Shown: positions 44,491-55,056 of the stretch, piece after piece
Position numbering within the stretch: position 1 is the first letter of the stretch
How the letters are laid out: every line of letters begins with the position of its first letter
DNA from: Gemmatimonadota bacterium
GTDB taxonomy: Bacteria > JBHIER01 > G020348925
Assembly: GCA_020348925.1 (NCBI GenBank)
Contig: CP070758.1
Location: 2,556,259-2,620,258 of the forward strand
DNA: 64,000 bases
Reading direction: 5' to 3'
Notes under the pieces: model-generated
The model's input: the letters and a program-made list of their open reading frames with translations, nothing else
What the model was told of the DNA's origin: nothing
Database searches by the model: none
Program-made: the position numbers and the translations under genes

Positions 44491-47442
44491 ATGAGCCGGA
44501 AAAATTTTTTTCTCGCGTTGATCGTTCTTTCTGCGATCTGTCTTGGGTCAGGCTTCCTGTGGGCTTGGGACGATTCGAAGGATGTGCCTCTTACCGAACG
44601 ATCCAGGGAAGAGCTATCCCGGTATTTTCACGAATACCGTGATGATTTTCACGCAATGAAGACTGAGGAATTGAGCCGGAAGTATTATGAGGCATATAAA
44701 ACCTTCGCCGATTCAGCCCATGCCTACGATGTGCTTCACTATGAGCTCGATATTGTCTTTGACATCCCTGACCCTTCTCTCTCAGGTGTCGTCATTGTAC
44801 GGTGTCGAAGTAATGAATCCGGTCTTTCAAATATCAGTCTGCACTTCGTTGCTCTCACTGTGGATGGAGTCCGGAGAGATGGAATGTCAGTGGGGTACGA
44901 CCATGTGAATGGGGAACTCTATATCGATTTGAACGGAACCTTTGATGCCGGCGAGGAATTTGAAGTTGCAGTGACCTATCTCGGGACGCCGGCGGCCGGG
45001 TACTGGCACGGGAATGATTTTTTCTTCACGTCTGTGGAACCGAGCCTGTCCAGGTATTGGTGGCCGTGTTTTGACGAGCCCTGGGATAAGGCCACCGCCG
45101 ATATCTCTGCGACTGTGCCGGCCGGATATATCGTCGCGTCCAACGGTGTGTTAATCGAGACAATCGAAAATACCGTTGACAATACCATCACCTACTCATG
45201 GTCTGAATCCTATCCCATCGCGACCTATCTCGTCTCCGTAGCTATTGCACGGTATGTGACCTTCAGCGACACCTACTATCCTGTGACCGGCGGCGATCCC
45301 ATGGAGGTTATTTTCTATACGCCTTCATATCTGTTCAGTGCCTCCCAATACGATTTTGGTCGAACGGTGGAGATGATTGAGTGCTTTGTGCCCTTGTTCG
45401 GTGAGTACCCTTTCTTGGATGAGAAGTACGGCACGGCTGTGGCCCCTATGAGTGGGGCTATGGAACACCAGACCTGTACGACATGGATGAACGGCTGGGT
45501 GACCGGAGATAGGGAGCGTGAGTGGACTGTCGCCCACGAGCTGGCCCATCAATGGTGGGGGGATATGGTGACCCTGTTGGATTGGCGCCACATGTGGCTT
45601 AACGAAGGCTTTGCTGTCTATTCGGAAGCCCTGTGGGCGGAATATCTATATGGGGAAGAGGGTCTTCGGATATATACCGAGCTGGCGATTCAAGAGTACT
45701 TTCAAAACTGGGAGGACAGTTCCCCTGCCAACCGACATCCCATTTATGATCCTCCTCCGGGAGCGCTCTTTTCTCCGGCCCAGTATGAAAAGGGCGGAAG
45801 CGTTCTTCACATGCTCAGGTTTGTGGTGGGCACCGATCTCTTTTTTGAGAGTATCCGGACATACGGCCAGCGCTATATGTACGGCAACGCCACGACGGAT
45901 GATCTGAAGGCGGTGTTCGAAGAGGTGACTGGAGAAGAACTCGATTGGTTCTTTGAGCAGTGGATTTACTCGCCGGGCTATCCCGAATATCAGTTTATGT
46001 GGGAAACGGAGGATATTGGCGGCGGAATGCATGAGGTGACAGTTCACGTGAACCAGATTCAGACGAACGCCCCCGTCTTCACCATGCCGGTGGAGTTCAA
46101 TGTCTTCACGAGGAACGGCGAGGTGATCGACACGGTCGTCATCGATCAGGCTTTTCAATCGTTCCAGATCACAGTAGACGCCGCACCGGATAGCGTCTTT
46201 CTCGATCGGTTCGGCTGGATATTAAAAGACGTCACAACCATCACATCACCACTCCTTTCCTATACCGAGTATTCCGTAGATGATGAGGCCGGCAACAGTG
46301 ATGGTCGTCCGGACCCGGGAGAGACCGTTCATCTTACGGTCAGTCTGCGCAACACCGGTGTCGATGCCACAGGTGTGGTGGTTACCCTGGTGACTCAGGA
46401 TCCCGATATTATGATCACGGACAATGTCTCTGAGTACGGAAGTATAGCATACGGGGAGATTGGTACGAATGCGGACGACCCTTTCGTTTTCCAGGTTGAG
46501 AGCGAATGCTTGAGCAAAATGGCCCTTTTTATCGTGACCGTCAGCAGTGATAACGGATACACAGCTTCGGATTCAATCTATCTCTCCGTTGGACCCGCCA
46601 CTATTCTTATTGTTGATGATGATTTCGGGGAGATGTATGAAGAGTACTATACGAAAGGATTTGCCACCATTTATCCAATTGATGTGTGGGATGTGGCCCT
46701 TGAGGGCGTGCCTGTAAATACCCTTCCTGATTATGAAGCCGTCGTCTGGTTTACCGGTGATGATCGAACATCGACGCTCACGTCCGAGGAACAGGCCGTT
46801 CTCAAGGAGTATCTTGATGGCGGCGGCAACCTGCTGGTAACCGGGCAGAACATCGGATACGATCTCGTAGGAGAAGGATCGATCGAGGACGCTGTGTTTT
46901 ATCACGACTACCTCCACGCCGAGTATGTGAGTGATACTGCACCCGGAGATATTGTGACCGGGGTGGACGGGGATCCGATCTCCGGGGACATCGTCTTTTT
47001 GAGCTTGGGCGCTGGAGGTGCAGGCAACCAGAATTCACCCAGCGTCATCGAGCCGTTTCCTGGGGCAACACCTGTTTTTACGTATCAGGGTTATGGCGAG
47101 GCAGCGGCTGTCCGATACAGCGGTGAGCATAAGGTCGTATACTTTGCCTTTGGCTACGAGGGCGTTGGTGCTTTCGGTGCCGATCACGCCAAAGTGCGGA
47201 CTTCTCTTATGGATCATGTCGTCCGGTGGTTTCGGCACGAACCACAGAAGGGGGATGTCAATGAGGATGGTACCGTCAATATCCTCGATGTGGTCGTTGC
47301 TGTCAACATTATCCTGGGATTGGTGGAACCGACCGAGGGACAATATTGGGCGGCGGATTATACCGAAAACGGTGAGGTTGATATTCTGGATGTCGTGAAT
47401 ATTGTGAACGCAATTCTCGGATCACCGACATCTGTGAAATGA
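44491..47442 (+). CDS. Secreted M1 family aminopeptidase with GATase-like domain and dockerin (983 aa)
   Basis: GAAAGGAG precedes ATG 44491 and the signal peptide MSRKNFFLALIVLSAICLGSG. The catalytic domain (~60-600) shows the M1 hallmarks: SGAMEH in the exopeptidase GAMEN position, HELAHQWWGD (His349, Glu350, His353) with the third zinc ligand Glu372 in LNEGF, and the catalytic Tyr in YEKGGSVLHM. It should cleave N-terminal residues from peptides. One Ig-like module (~600-700), the GATase-like domain (~702-915) and a dockerin (~920-978, DVNEDGTVNILD and YTENGEVDILD) follow. The tail is homologous to that of the M28 genes although the head is unrelated, clear evidence of module exchange. GAMEH in place of GAMEN may affect N-terminus recognition. 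Confidence 0.9.
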   Translation: MSRKNFFLALIVLSAICLGSGFLWAWDDSKDVPLTERSREELSRYFHEYRDDFHAMKTEELSRKYYEAYKTFADSAHAYDVLHYELDIVFDIPDPSLSGVVIVRCRSNESGLSNISLHFVALTVDGVRRDGMSVGYDHVNGELYIDLNGTFDAGEEFEVAVTYLGTPAAGYWHGNDFFFTSVEPSLSRYWWPCFDEPWDKATADISATVPAGYIVASNGVLIETIENTVDNTITYSWSESYPIATYLVSVAIARYVTFSDTYYPVTGGDPMEVIFYTPSYLFSASQYDFGRTVEMIECFVPLFGEYPFLDEKYGTAVAPMSGAMEHQTCTTWMNGWVTGDREREWTVAHELAHQWWGDMVTLLDWRHMWLNEGFAVYSEALWAEYLYGEEGLRIYTELAIQEYFQNWEDSSPANRHPIYDPPPGALFSPAQYEKGGSVLHMLRFVVGTDLFFESIRTYGQRYMYGNATTDDLKAVFEEVTGEELDWFFEQWIYSPGYPEYQFMWETEDIGGGMHEVTVHVNQIQTNAPVFTMPVEFNVFTRNGEVIDTVVIDQAFQSFQITVDAAPDSVFLDRFGWILKDVTTITSPLLSYTEYSVDDEAGNSDGRPDPGETVHLTVSLRNTGVDATGVVVTLVTQDPDIMITDNVSEYGSIAYGEIGTNADDPFVFQVESECLSKMALFIVTVSSDNGYTASDSIYLSVGPATILIVDDDFGEMYEEYYTKGFATIYPIDVWDVALEGVPVNTLPDYEAVVWFTGDDRTSTLTSEEQAVLKEYLDGGGNLLVTGQNIGYDLVGEGSIEDAVFYHDYLHAEYVSDTAPGDIVTGVDGDPISGDIVFLSLGAGGAGNQNSPSVIEPFPGATPVFTYQGYGEAAAVRYSGEHKVVYFAFGYEGVGAFGADHAKVRTSLMDHVVRWFRHEPQKGDVNEDGTVNILDVVVAVNIILGLVEPTEGQYWAADYTENGEVDILDVVNIVNAILGSPTSVK

Positions 47443-47472
47443 AATTGACACTCTTTGAAAAGGGGGGACGTT

Positions 47473-49893
47473 GTGCACCGTGTTATTACTGTTCTTGTAC
47501 TTATGCTTTTTGCAACCGCTACTCTCACCCATTCGGAGGTTAAGAAACTTGTACGGGTTGACTTGAGCAATCAATCGGAAGCAAAAATCCTCGATTTCAT
47601 GCGTCTTCATCCTGATGTAACCTTCTACGGACGGGAGGGACGACTGGTGGACGTGGTGGCACCGCTTTCCCACCTTGAAGCGTATCGCAACCTTGGATTT
47701 CCCATTGAAGTTCAGATTGAGGATGTCGATGAATATACGCAGGCATTGAAGCAACAGGGATACTTCGATCATTTTCACGATTACGATAGGGCCTTGGCTG
47801 AAATGCAGGCTGTTGAAGCCGCCCATCCTGAGATTGCACAACTCTATGATATTGGGGATGGCTGGGAGAAAACCCAGGGTCTGGCCGATCGGGACATCTG
47901 GGCGATCAAGATTTCCGATAATGTAACCACGGAGGAAGCTGATGAGCCGGAGGTGCTGTATATGGCCTGTCACCATGCCCGGGAGATCATTACCCCGGAA
48001 ATTGTCCTCTATTTTATGAACTACCTCGTGGATAACTACGGCAGTGATCCTGAGGTGACGGATATTGTGAACAATCGTCAACTCTGGCTCATACCCCTCG
48101 TAAACCCTGACGGTCATGCGGTCGTGTTTACGGGGACTGACTGGCGCAAGAATAAGCGGGATAATAATGGAAACGGCCAATTCGATCTCAGCACCGATGG
48201 TGTTGATCTCAACAGGAATTACGGCTTCGCTTGGGGGTATGATAATATCGGCTCCAGTCCTGATCCTGCGAACTGGTTGTATCGAGGTCCATCACCCTTT
48301 TCAGAGCCGGAGACACAGGTCATTCGGGATTTTGTCGAAGCCCACAGCTTTGTTATTTCACTTTCCTATCATTCGTACAGCAACTTGTGGCTGTACCCGT
48401 GGGCGTATCGGGCTCAAAACACGCCGGATCATGAGATATTCGTCGAGATAGCAGATAGTTGTGTCGCTTACAACGGATATGAACCGGGGAACACCTTATC
48501 GGGTACGATTTACGTCGTTAATGGTGAAACTGATGATTGGATGTACGGTGAGCAGACGACGAAATGCAAGACATACGCGTTCACTCCCGAGGTGGGTGGC
48601 CCTGCGGACGGTTTCTACCCGGACACATCGCGGAGAATACCCCTTATCCTCGAAAACCTGGGGCCGAATCTGTATGTGGCCCGGGCAGCCGAAAAATACA
48701 CGCAACCGGCCATTTCCTATCTTGGTTTCAGCTTGGAGGAGGTCTCCGGTAACGGGGACGGTATCCTCGATCCTGGAGAGATGGTGAATCTCTTCATCCG
48801 AATCGAAAACAAGGGGTTGGGAGGTGTCTCGGAGATATCGGTTGTTCTTGAGACAGCCGATACTGATGTAACGATCAGCCACAGTGAAGTCACGTATCCA
48901 GGTATGGGGTGCAGTGCTCTCGCCGAAAACTCGGAGGACCCCTTCACCATTTCGGTGAGCGATGAAGCACAGCCGCATGGTATCGTCTTCTCACTGCATC
49001 TCTCAGAGATTGAGGGAACGTATCAGGAGGATGTGACGTTTCAGTTGCTCATCGGCCAGGGAACGGTATTACTGGTTGCTGACGATGGTGGGCTTGATAA
49101 CGAAAATTACTACATTGATGCTTTTCAACACCTGGGGATTCCCTACGAGATCCTGGACGTTCATGGAATGAGCAAGCCTCCCTCCAACGTTTTATTCGAC
49201 TACTCAGAGGTGATCTGGTTCACAGGATCTTCGGAGCAGAACACGCTGACGCCGGAGGATCAGAGTGATCTTGCGGCGTATCTCAATAATGGCGGACGGT
49301 TGCTTCTGTCCGGAAGTATGATCGGTTATGAGATCGGAACCACACCTTTTTACAGGAATTACCTCCACGCCAGGTTTGTTTCCTTTTTGACACTGCTTCA
49401 TCATCTCAACGGAACGCCAACGAATCCCATCGGCGGTGGGATGAATATTGCATTGGCTTCAGGTGGAAGCAATGGACAGGGATTTGCCGGAGAGACCGAT
49501 CCCATCAGCCCGGCTGTTTCCGTATTCAATTATGACCGGAGCACCGAGGAGGGACCTGGAATCGTCTCTTCAAGTGGCAGCGGGGTCTTGGCTGTTGAAA
49601 CGGCAGAGTACAAGGTGGTGTACGCGTCCTTCGGTTTGGAGGGGATCGAGCCTTTGGAGGACCGAGTGCAGGTGTTGGCGGATGTGTTAGCGTGGTTCAA
49701 GAAACCCGGCGTGGATAAGGGTGATGTGGACGGCAACGGCACGACGGACATCATCGACGCTGTGATGGCGGTCAATATTGTGTTGGGATTGCATCAGCCG
49801 GAAGAGGATGAGATTGCCCGGGCGGACATGAACTACGACGGAGCGATTGACATCATCGATGTGGTCAATGTCGTCAACGCTGTTCTTGGATGA
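47473..49893 (+). CDS. Secreted M14 zinc carboxypeptidase with GATase-like domain and dockerin (806 aa)
   Basis: GTG 47473 is preferred: AAAAGGGGGGAC lies just upstream and the signal peptide (HRVITVLVLMLFATATLTHS) begins there. An earlier TTG at 47455 is in frame. After a ~90-residue pro-region comes the M14 domain (~95-405): HHARE with zinc ligands His168 and Glu171, DGVDLNRNYGF with the substrate-binding Asn-Arg, SYHSYSN with His300, and FTPEVGG with the catalytic Glu373. It should remove C-terminal residues, complementing the aminopeptidases around it. One Ig-like module (~415-520), the GATase-like domain (~528-742) and a dockerin (~749-806) complete it. It starts 30 nt after the M1 gene, so the two are probably one operon. 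Confidence 0.9.
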   Translation: MHRVITVLVLMLFATATLTHSEVKKLVRVDLSNQSEAKILDFMRLHPDVTFYGREGRLVDVVAPLSHLEAYRNLGFPIEVQIEDVDEYTQALKQQGYFDHFHDYDRALAEMQAVEAAHPEIAQLYDIGDGWEKTQGLADRDIWAIKISDNVTTEEADEPEVLYMACHHAREIITPEIVLYFMNYLVDNYGSDPEVTDIVNNRQLWLIPLVNPDGHAVVFTGTDWRKNKRDNNGNGQFDLSTDGVDLNRNYGFAWGYDNIGSSPDPANWLYRGPSPFSEPETQVIRDFVEAHSFVISLSYHSYSNLWLYPWAYRAQNTPDHEIFVEIADSCVAYNGYEPGNTLSGTIYVVNGETDDWMYGEQTTKCKTYAFTPEVGGPADGFYPDTSRRIPLILENLGPNLYVARAAEKYTQPAISYLGFSLEEVSGNGDGILDPGEMVNLFIRIENKGLGGVSEISVVLETADTDVTISHSEVTYPGMGCSALAENSEDPFTISVSDEAQPHGIVFSLHLSEIEGTYQEDVTFQLLIGQGTVLLVADDGGLDNENYYIDAFQHLGIPYEILDVHGMSKPPSNVLFDYSEVIWFTGSSEQNTLTPEDQSDLAAYLNNGGRLLLSGSMIGYEIGTTPFYRNYLHARFVSFLTLLHHLNGTPTNPIGGGMNIALASGGSNGQGFAGETDPISPAVSVFNYDRSTEEGPGIVSSSGSGVLAVETAEYKVVYASFGLEGIEPLEDRVQVLADVLAWFKKPGVDKGDVDGNGTTDIIDAVMAVNIVLGLHQPEEDEIARADMNYDGAIDIIDVVNVVNAVLG

Positions 49894-50311
49894 CGTGCCC
49901 AGCTCAAGAAAGAAATCTTGCGTTCGGTAGATTCGAAATTCACAACAAGATTGAAATATCCTGAATGGAGAATTAAGCCGATAGCGTTCAGACATTCTCA
50001 TGGGAGATGGGATGTTGGATGTGGGGATTCCGTTTCTAGCTCTACCGCTCAAAGTCTATAGAGTTGTATTCAGGCAGACGTGGATTCTGTTCAACGGTTG
50101 ATCATGAGATGCTGGAAGAGTAACATTTCGATGGTCATACTCTGCATGGAGCTTTTACATATTGAAACTTCTGATGCACAAGTGTGACTAATGAGGCAGT
50201 TACTCTGCAATGGAGGCAGAACGGATCCGCAAAGATACTGTTGTGATCCAGCCGGAGTATGTTCTGATCCTCATTCTCGGATTTAAATCCCATTCACGCA
50301 GGAGGTGACCT
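49894..50311. other. Intergenic region before the C25 peptidase gene
   Basis: These 418 nt contain no supported gene, promoter match or strong hairpin. GGAGGTGACC at 50301-50310 is the ribosome site of the next gene. Confidence 0.4.
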
Positions 50312-53300
50312 ATGGTGCACCGTTATTACGGAAGAACCTTCGTTCTTTCGGTTCTTGTTGTGTGTCTGCTCTTGGCGCATGGCAGGAGCATCTCGGGGGA
50401 GATAACGACCTCGATCTCTTTTTCACCGTCGGATCTCTCAGTGACTGAGAATGGTGAGTACGATGTGCTCTCTATGACCGATTGTGATATTTCGAGGGAG
50501 GTGGGGGAACCGCAGATCCCGGTAACACTCCTTCACGTAGTCTTGCCTGCGGGGGCAGACGTTAACCGCGTCGAGGTGCTCTCAACGCAAAGTGAGGCGC
50601 TTGAAGGGATCTTTCGCCTGTACCCTGTTCAGCCGCCTCAGCCGTACGGTGCGCCCGGGAAACCGACGATCGAAATCGAGTTTTTCCGGCCCAAAGCAGA
50701 TGTCTATGGATCCACCGAATTGTATCCAACGGAGATTGTGGAGGCGGGGAAAGCCGGCTCCAGGGCCGGTTATCGATTGGCCGGGCTGCTCGTCTATCCG
50801 ATTCAGTACATTCCGGCCGAGGGAAAGCTTCTCTTTCACAGGCGCATCGACGTCCGGATTCATTATTCCTCGAATCAGGTTGAACGGAGATCCTTCAAGA
50901 AACCTGCGGCTCGATCCCATGCTGTTCTGCGGCGGTCCGTCGAACGGGCCGTGCTCAACCCTGAGGATGTGTCTGATCGCTCCGGTTTGAGGGGTGATGT
51001 TTTTTCCGCCGTTCCACCCGGTTCTTACGAATATGTGATCGTTACTGATGAGGACTACGCCGCAGATTTTCAACCGTTGGCCGATTGGAAGACGAAGAAA
51101 GGGGTACCGGCGAATACTGTGACGACAGACTGGATCTACGCAACCTACCCGGGTGTTGATCATCAGGAACAGATTCGCAATTTCATTCGCGATGCCTATG
51201 AGAATTGGGGCACACTCTGGGTTCTCTTAGGGGGTGACTGCAGTGACTTGACTTATGGCCCGAGCCCGCCGCAGGCGCACGTGGTTCCGGCGAGAATAGT
51301 CTGGGCCATGGATTGCGAATTTGACCCCGAGAATCATCCCGATGAGAACGACATCCGGGCGGACTTGTATTACTCGGATCTTGACGGGACGTGGGACGAT
51401 AACGGCAACGGCATCTATGGTGAAGTGGCGGACAACGTCGATCTCTACCCAGACGTTTATGTCGGCCGTGCTTCGGTCAATACGACGGAAGAAGTGAACA
51501 CCTTTGTGAACAAAATTCTGACCTACGAGAAACCCACAGTCACGGACCGGTTCAAGAAGCTCCTTTTCCTGGGAGAGATCATGTGGACCGATCCCTACAC
51601 CGATGGCGGTGAGGGGAAGAATATGATCGACGACGAGTGCATTCCGCCCAGATTCGATCCCATCACGAAACTCTACCAGTCGGAGGGGAACGAAAATACC
51701 GAGTCCGTCATGGCCGCTGTGAATGAGGGGCATCACTTCATCAATCACGACGGCCATTGTATGTGGTATATTATGGGTATGGGCAACGGATCCTTTTATG
51801 CTCAGCATATGGATGCCTTAACGAACGACCCGGCATACTCCATCATTTACTCCATCGGGTGCTGGCCGGCGGCCTTCGACTACGACTGCGTGGCCGAGCA
51901 CTTTATCACCAATCCTCACGGTGGTGGTGTGGCCTTTGTCGGGAACTCTCGGTATGGTTGGGGATCGCCCGGCAATCCCGGTTACGGCTATTCGGATCGG
52001 ATCGATCACCGGTTCCTCTATAACATCTACATGGACGATATCTACCATATTGGCGAGGCCATCGATCTGGCCAAGGCGTATTATGTTCCCTACTCTCAAA
52101 TGGCCAACGTCTACCGCATTCATCAGTATCAGGTCAATCTTCTGGGAGATCCGGAGATGCCCATCTGGACCGATGATCCCGCGGAGTTGACAGTCATCCA
52201 TCCGTCCAGTGTCGTCGTCGGGTCGAACCGGGTTATCGTGACCGTCACCGACGGGACCGAGCCTGTCGGTGATGCCCTGGTATGCCTGCACAAAGGAAGC
52301 GATGTCTATACGTTTGGAAGAACCGATGCTCAGGGACAGGTTTCCCTCGATATCACGCCTTCTTCAAACGGAACAATGGATATCACCGTCACCGGACACA
52401 ATGTGCTGCCGTTTGAGGGAACGATCACCGTCACTGGTTCCGGTGCCCAATTGAGCCATGTCGGTTGCGATCTTTCCGATGACGGTGGAAACGGCGACGG
52501 CCTCATGAATCCGGGCGAGACCGTCTCCCTCGGTGTAGCTTTCGCAAATCAAGGAAATGAAACAGCCTATGGCGTCACTGTGACAATGTCTTCGGATGAC
52601 GATCTCGTCACCGTTCTTGATGGGGATAAAACATGCGGTGATGTGGCATCTGGAGAGGAGATTCCTGCACACCTTGACGATTTTTCATTCATGATTTCGT
52701 CCGAGGCGACCAACGGTCATGTCCTGTATGTGACCTTTACCCTAACCGATCAATCGAGCAACGTCTGGACGAGTACCCTGGGTCTGCCGGTCTGTACGCC
52801 GGTGCTCAGCTATGTTGCCCATGAGATTGACGACGCCGGGGGAAACGGGAACGGCTTCGCCGAGCCGGGGGAGACGGTTGATATGGTGGTCACTTTTTCC
52901 AACACGGGTTTGGGCAACGCCGTGGGTGTCACGGCAACCATTGCGACCAGCACTCCGCACGTCACTATTGCTGGAAATCCGCTCAATGTGGGGAACATTG
53001 GGCCTGACGAAGAAAATCAAGGGACCTTCTCCGTCACCATTGATCACAGCTGTCCGGCCATATATTTCCCGATCCTGACCTTTACACTGTCGACACAGGA
53101 TGGCTATACTTTTGAAAGCGGTTGCCTCGTGTCCATCGGGCCCATGGGGTTCGGCGACAACATGGAGAGTGGCCAGGGCGAGTGGACTAACGAGGGAGAA
53201 GGGAATATGTGGCATCTCAGTGATTATCGGTCCCACTCAGGGAACTGGAGCTGGTACTGCGGCGATGAACAGACCCACCAGTACGACTTTGGTTGGGACT

Positions 53301-54874
53301 GCCCTCTGGTGACGCCCGCTTTTGGTTTGAGCCCCCATTCCACCCTCTCCTTCTGGGTTTGGTTTGAAGTTGCCACCTACGGTGTGTTCGGCATCACCGT
53401 CGAGGTCAAATCGGGTTTGGGCTGGAAGAAGATCGATTTTATCGGCAGTGGTGGAGCCCTGGGGCCCAGTGGCGAGACGGAAGTGAGATGCGATTGGATG
53501 AAATACGAGTACGACCTCTCCTCGATTCCCGTCGGGGAGGCTCAGCTGCGGTTTCGATTTTTCAGTATACCCGACTCCTACTGGGACGGTGAGTACATCT
53601 GGGAGGGGGTTTATCTTGATGACGTCACAATTACCCCGTCGGGACAGGCGGATCTTGAATCGATGCAGCCTGATATCCGGTATGCCTCTTTTTCGATCGA
53701 GGACAGTGAAGGAAATGGTGACGGGCTCGTCGATCCTGGCGAGCAGTGTCAGCTGTTGGTCACCCTTCACAACCAAGGATTACGAGACGCCTCCAACGTC
53801 GTTCTTTATCTGAGCACGGACGATCCGGATGCGAACATTACGGATGGTGAAGCCTTCATCGAAAACATCTATATCGGCGATACAATTGAGAATGTGGCCA
53901 ATCCGTTCAGTCTCCAGACAGGGCCAGAGGTGTCGCTTCATGTTATTCCCTTCACGCTGAGCATATTTGAGGGTGACGCCTATTACTCGACGGTGGTACA
54001 GTTTCATGTGCGCATGGGTCAGGGGAAGGTGCTCATTGTGGAGGATGACAACGGTTCAGCGTTATCATCCTACTATGAGGATGCACTCCAGGCTGTTTTT
54101 GTGCAGTATGACATGTGGGACACGGAAGAGGATGATCTCATTCCCACCCATGTTCTCGAAGAATACGATGATGTGCTCTGGGTAACCGGTCCAACCCAGG
54201 AGACGCTGAGTGAGGACGAACAGCAGAATCTCCGGACTTTTCTGGACAATGGTGGGAACCTGCTTCTGTCCGGAAACATGATTGGGTATGCGCTGCGCAA
54301 TACCCCGTTTTTTTCGAATTACTTGCATGCCGATTACGTGAACTTTATGACCAGGCTTCATCACCTCAATGCGGTTCCTGGGAATCCGATTCTTCAGGAT
54401 ATGGACATCACAATAGCCGCATCCGGGCAGACTGGACAAGGATTTACCGGGGAGATCGATCCACTTCCGCCTGCGTTCTCATTCTATACTTACGACCGGA
54501 CCACAGAGGAGGGACTGGGTGATATTCGTTCCTCGGGCAGTGGTGCCGTCGCCTTCGGAAACGGGACGTACAAAGTTGTCTATTTCAGCTTCGGCATCGA
54601 GGGCATTGAGCCGCCCGAAACGAGAACGGCCGTGCTGGATGCCATACTGAACTGGTTCCGGACGACCATTGAGGTTGGGAATGGAGATGTGAACCTCGAC
54701 GGAAACGTTAACATCATCGATGTCGTCTGGGCGGTAAACATCGTTCTGGGAACGCACCAGCCGACCGAGCAGGAAAGAAAGAACGCCGACTTGAACGGTG
54801 ACGGGCAGGTGAACGTCATCGACGTTATCGGAATCGTCAATCTTATTCTGCACGGAGGAGCTGCCGCGAAATAA
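50312..54874 (+). CDS. Secreted C25 (gingipain-like) cysteine peptidase with multiple Ig-like domains and dockerin (1520 aa)
   Basis: A signal peptide (~1-29) and a gingipain-type pro-region (~30-235; GEPQIPVTLLHVVLP, AGYRLAGLLVYPIQY) precede the C25 catalytic domain (~245-630). His482 lies in FINHDGHCMW and the nucleophile Cys517 in SIIYSIGCWPAAFDYD. Their spacing of 35 residues is close to that of Arg-gingipain. YVGRASV and the HQYQVNLLGDPEMPIW block at the domain end are also typical. After the Ig domain of the C25 fold come two Ig-like modules (~710-910), a MAM/jelly-roll-like module (~920-1115, GFGDNMESGQGEW...YLDDVTI), another Ig-like module, a GATase-like domain (~1230-1450) and a dockerin (~1458-1515). 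It probably acts as an endopeptidase that opens proteins for the exopeptidases of the array. Arg or Lys preference cannot be read from the sequence. Confidence 0.9.
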   Translation: MVHRYYGRTFVLSVLVVCLLLAHGRSISGEITTSISFSPSDLSVTENGEYDVLSMTDCDISREVGEPQIPVTLLHVVLPAGADVNRVEVLSTQSEALEGIFRLYPVQPPQPYGAPGKPTIEIEFFRPKADVYGSTELYPTEIVEAGKAGSRAGYRLAGLLVYPIQYIPAEGKLLFHRRIDVRIHYSSNQVERRSFKKPAARSHAVLRRSVERAVLNPEDVSDRSGLRGDVFSAVPPGSYEYVIVTDEDYAADFQPLADWKTKKGVPANTVTTDWIYATYPGVDHQEQIRNFIRDAYENWGTLWVLLGGDCSDLTYGPSPPQAHVVPARIVWAMDCEFDPENHPDENDIRADLYYSDLDGTWDDNGNGIYGEVADNVDLYPDVYVGRASVNTTEEVNTFVNKILTYEKPTVTDRFKKLLFLGEIMWTDPYTDGGEGKNMIDDECIPPRFDPITKLYQSEGNENTESVMAAVNEGHHFINHDGHCMWYIMGMGNGSFYAQHMDALTNDPAYSIIYSIGCWPAAFDYDCVAEHFITNPHGGGVAFVGNSRYGWGSPGNPGYGYSDRIDHRFLYNIYMDDIYHIGEAIDLAKAYYVPYSQMANVYRIHQYQVNLLGDPEMPIWTDDPAELTVIHPSSVVVGSNRVIVTVTDGTEPVGDALVCLHKGSDVYTFGRTDAQGQVSLDITPSSNGTMDITVTGHNVLPFEGTITVTGSGAQLSHVGCDLSDDGGNGDGLMNPGETVSLGVAFANQGNETAYGVTVTMSSDDDLVTVLDGDKTCGDVASGEEIPAHLDDFSFMISSEATNGHVLYVTFTLTDQSSNVWTSTLGLPVCTPVLSYVAHEIDDAGGNGNGFAEPGETVDMVVTFSNTGLGNAVGVTATIATSTPHVTIAGNPLNVGNIGPDEENQGTFSVTIDHSCPAIYFPILTFTLSTQDGYTFESGCLVSIGPMGFGDNMESGQGEWTNEGEGNMWHLSDYRSHSGNWSWYCGDEQTHQYDFGWDCPLVTPAFGLSPHSTLSFWVWFEVATYGVFGITVEVKSGLGWKKIDFIGSGGALGPSGETEVRCDWMKYEYDLSSIPVGEAQLRFRFFSIPDSYWDGEYIWEGVYLDDVTITPSGQADLESMQPDIRYASFSIEDSEGNGDGLVDPGEQCQLLVTLHNQGLRDASNVVLYLSTDDPDANITDGEAFIENIYIGDTIENVANPFSLQTGPEVSLHVIPFTLSIFEGDAYYSTVVQFHVRMGQGKVLIVEDDNGSALSSYYEDALQAVFVQYDMWDTEEDDLIPTHVLEEYDDVLWVTGPTQETLSEDEQQNLRTFLDNGGNLLLSGNMIGYALRNTPFFSNYLHADYVNFMTRLHHLNAVPGNPILQDMDITIAASGQTGQGFTGEIDPLPPAFSFYTYDRTTEEGLGDIRSSGSGAVAFGNGTYKVVYFSFGIEGIEPPETRTAVLDAILNWFRTTIEVGNGDVNLDGNVNIIDVVWAVNIVLGTHQPTEQERKNADLNGDGQVNVIDVIGIVNLILHGGAAAK

Positions 54875-54904
54875 ATTTTTCTTCTGGAGAAAATCTGATT
54901 TTTA

Positions 54905-54929
54905 TAGGGCACGGCGCGCCGTGCCCCTA
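54905..54929. repeat. GC-rich perfect palindrome between convergent genes
   Basis: GGGCACGGCGCGCCGTGCCC (54907-54926) is a perfect 20-nt palindrome, flanked by TA and CTA. It stands out against AT-rich surroundings. It lies 33 nt after the C25 stop and may form a bidirectional terminator for the two convergent genes, or be an extragenic palindromic repeat. It is the only copy in the window. Confidence 0.7.
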
Positions 54930-54971
54930 CAATTTTATTCGTATTTAATGCTGCTAATTTTTCAAACACCT

Positions 54972-54988
54972 GAAGTCTTCAAGACTTC
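54972..54988. repeat. Short inverted repeat
   Basis: GAAGTCTT and AAGACTTC are perfect reverse complements around a single C. The repeat lies between the palindrome and the 3' end of the deiminase gene and could help terminate either transcript. Confidence 0.5.
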
Positions 54989-55056
54989 GAGTGTCTCGGC
55001 ACGGTATGCTATGAAGAAGGAAGTTGATTTAAAGAGAACTTGACGTGACGATGTAT

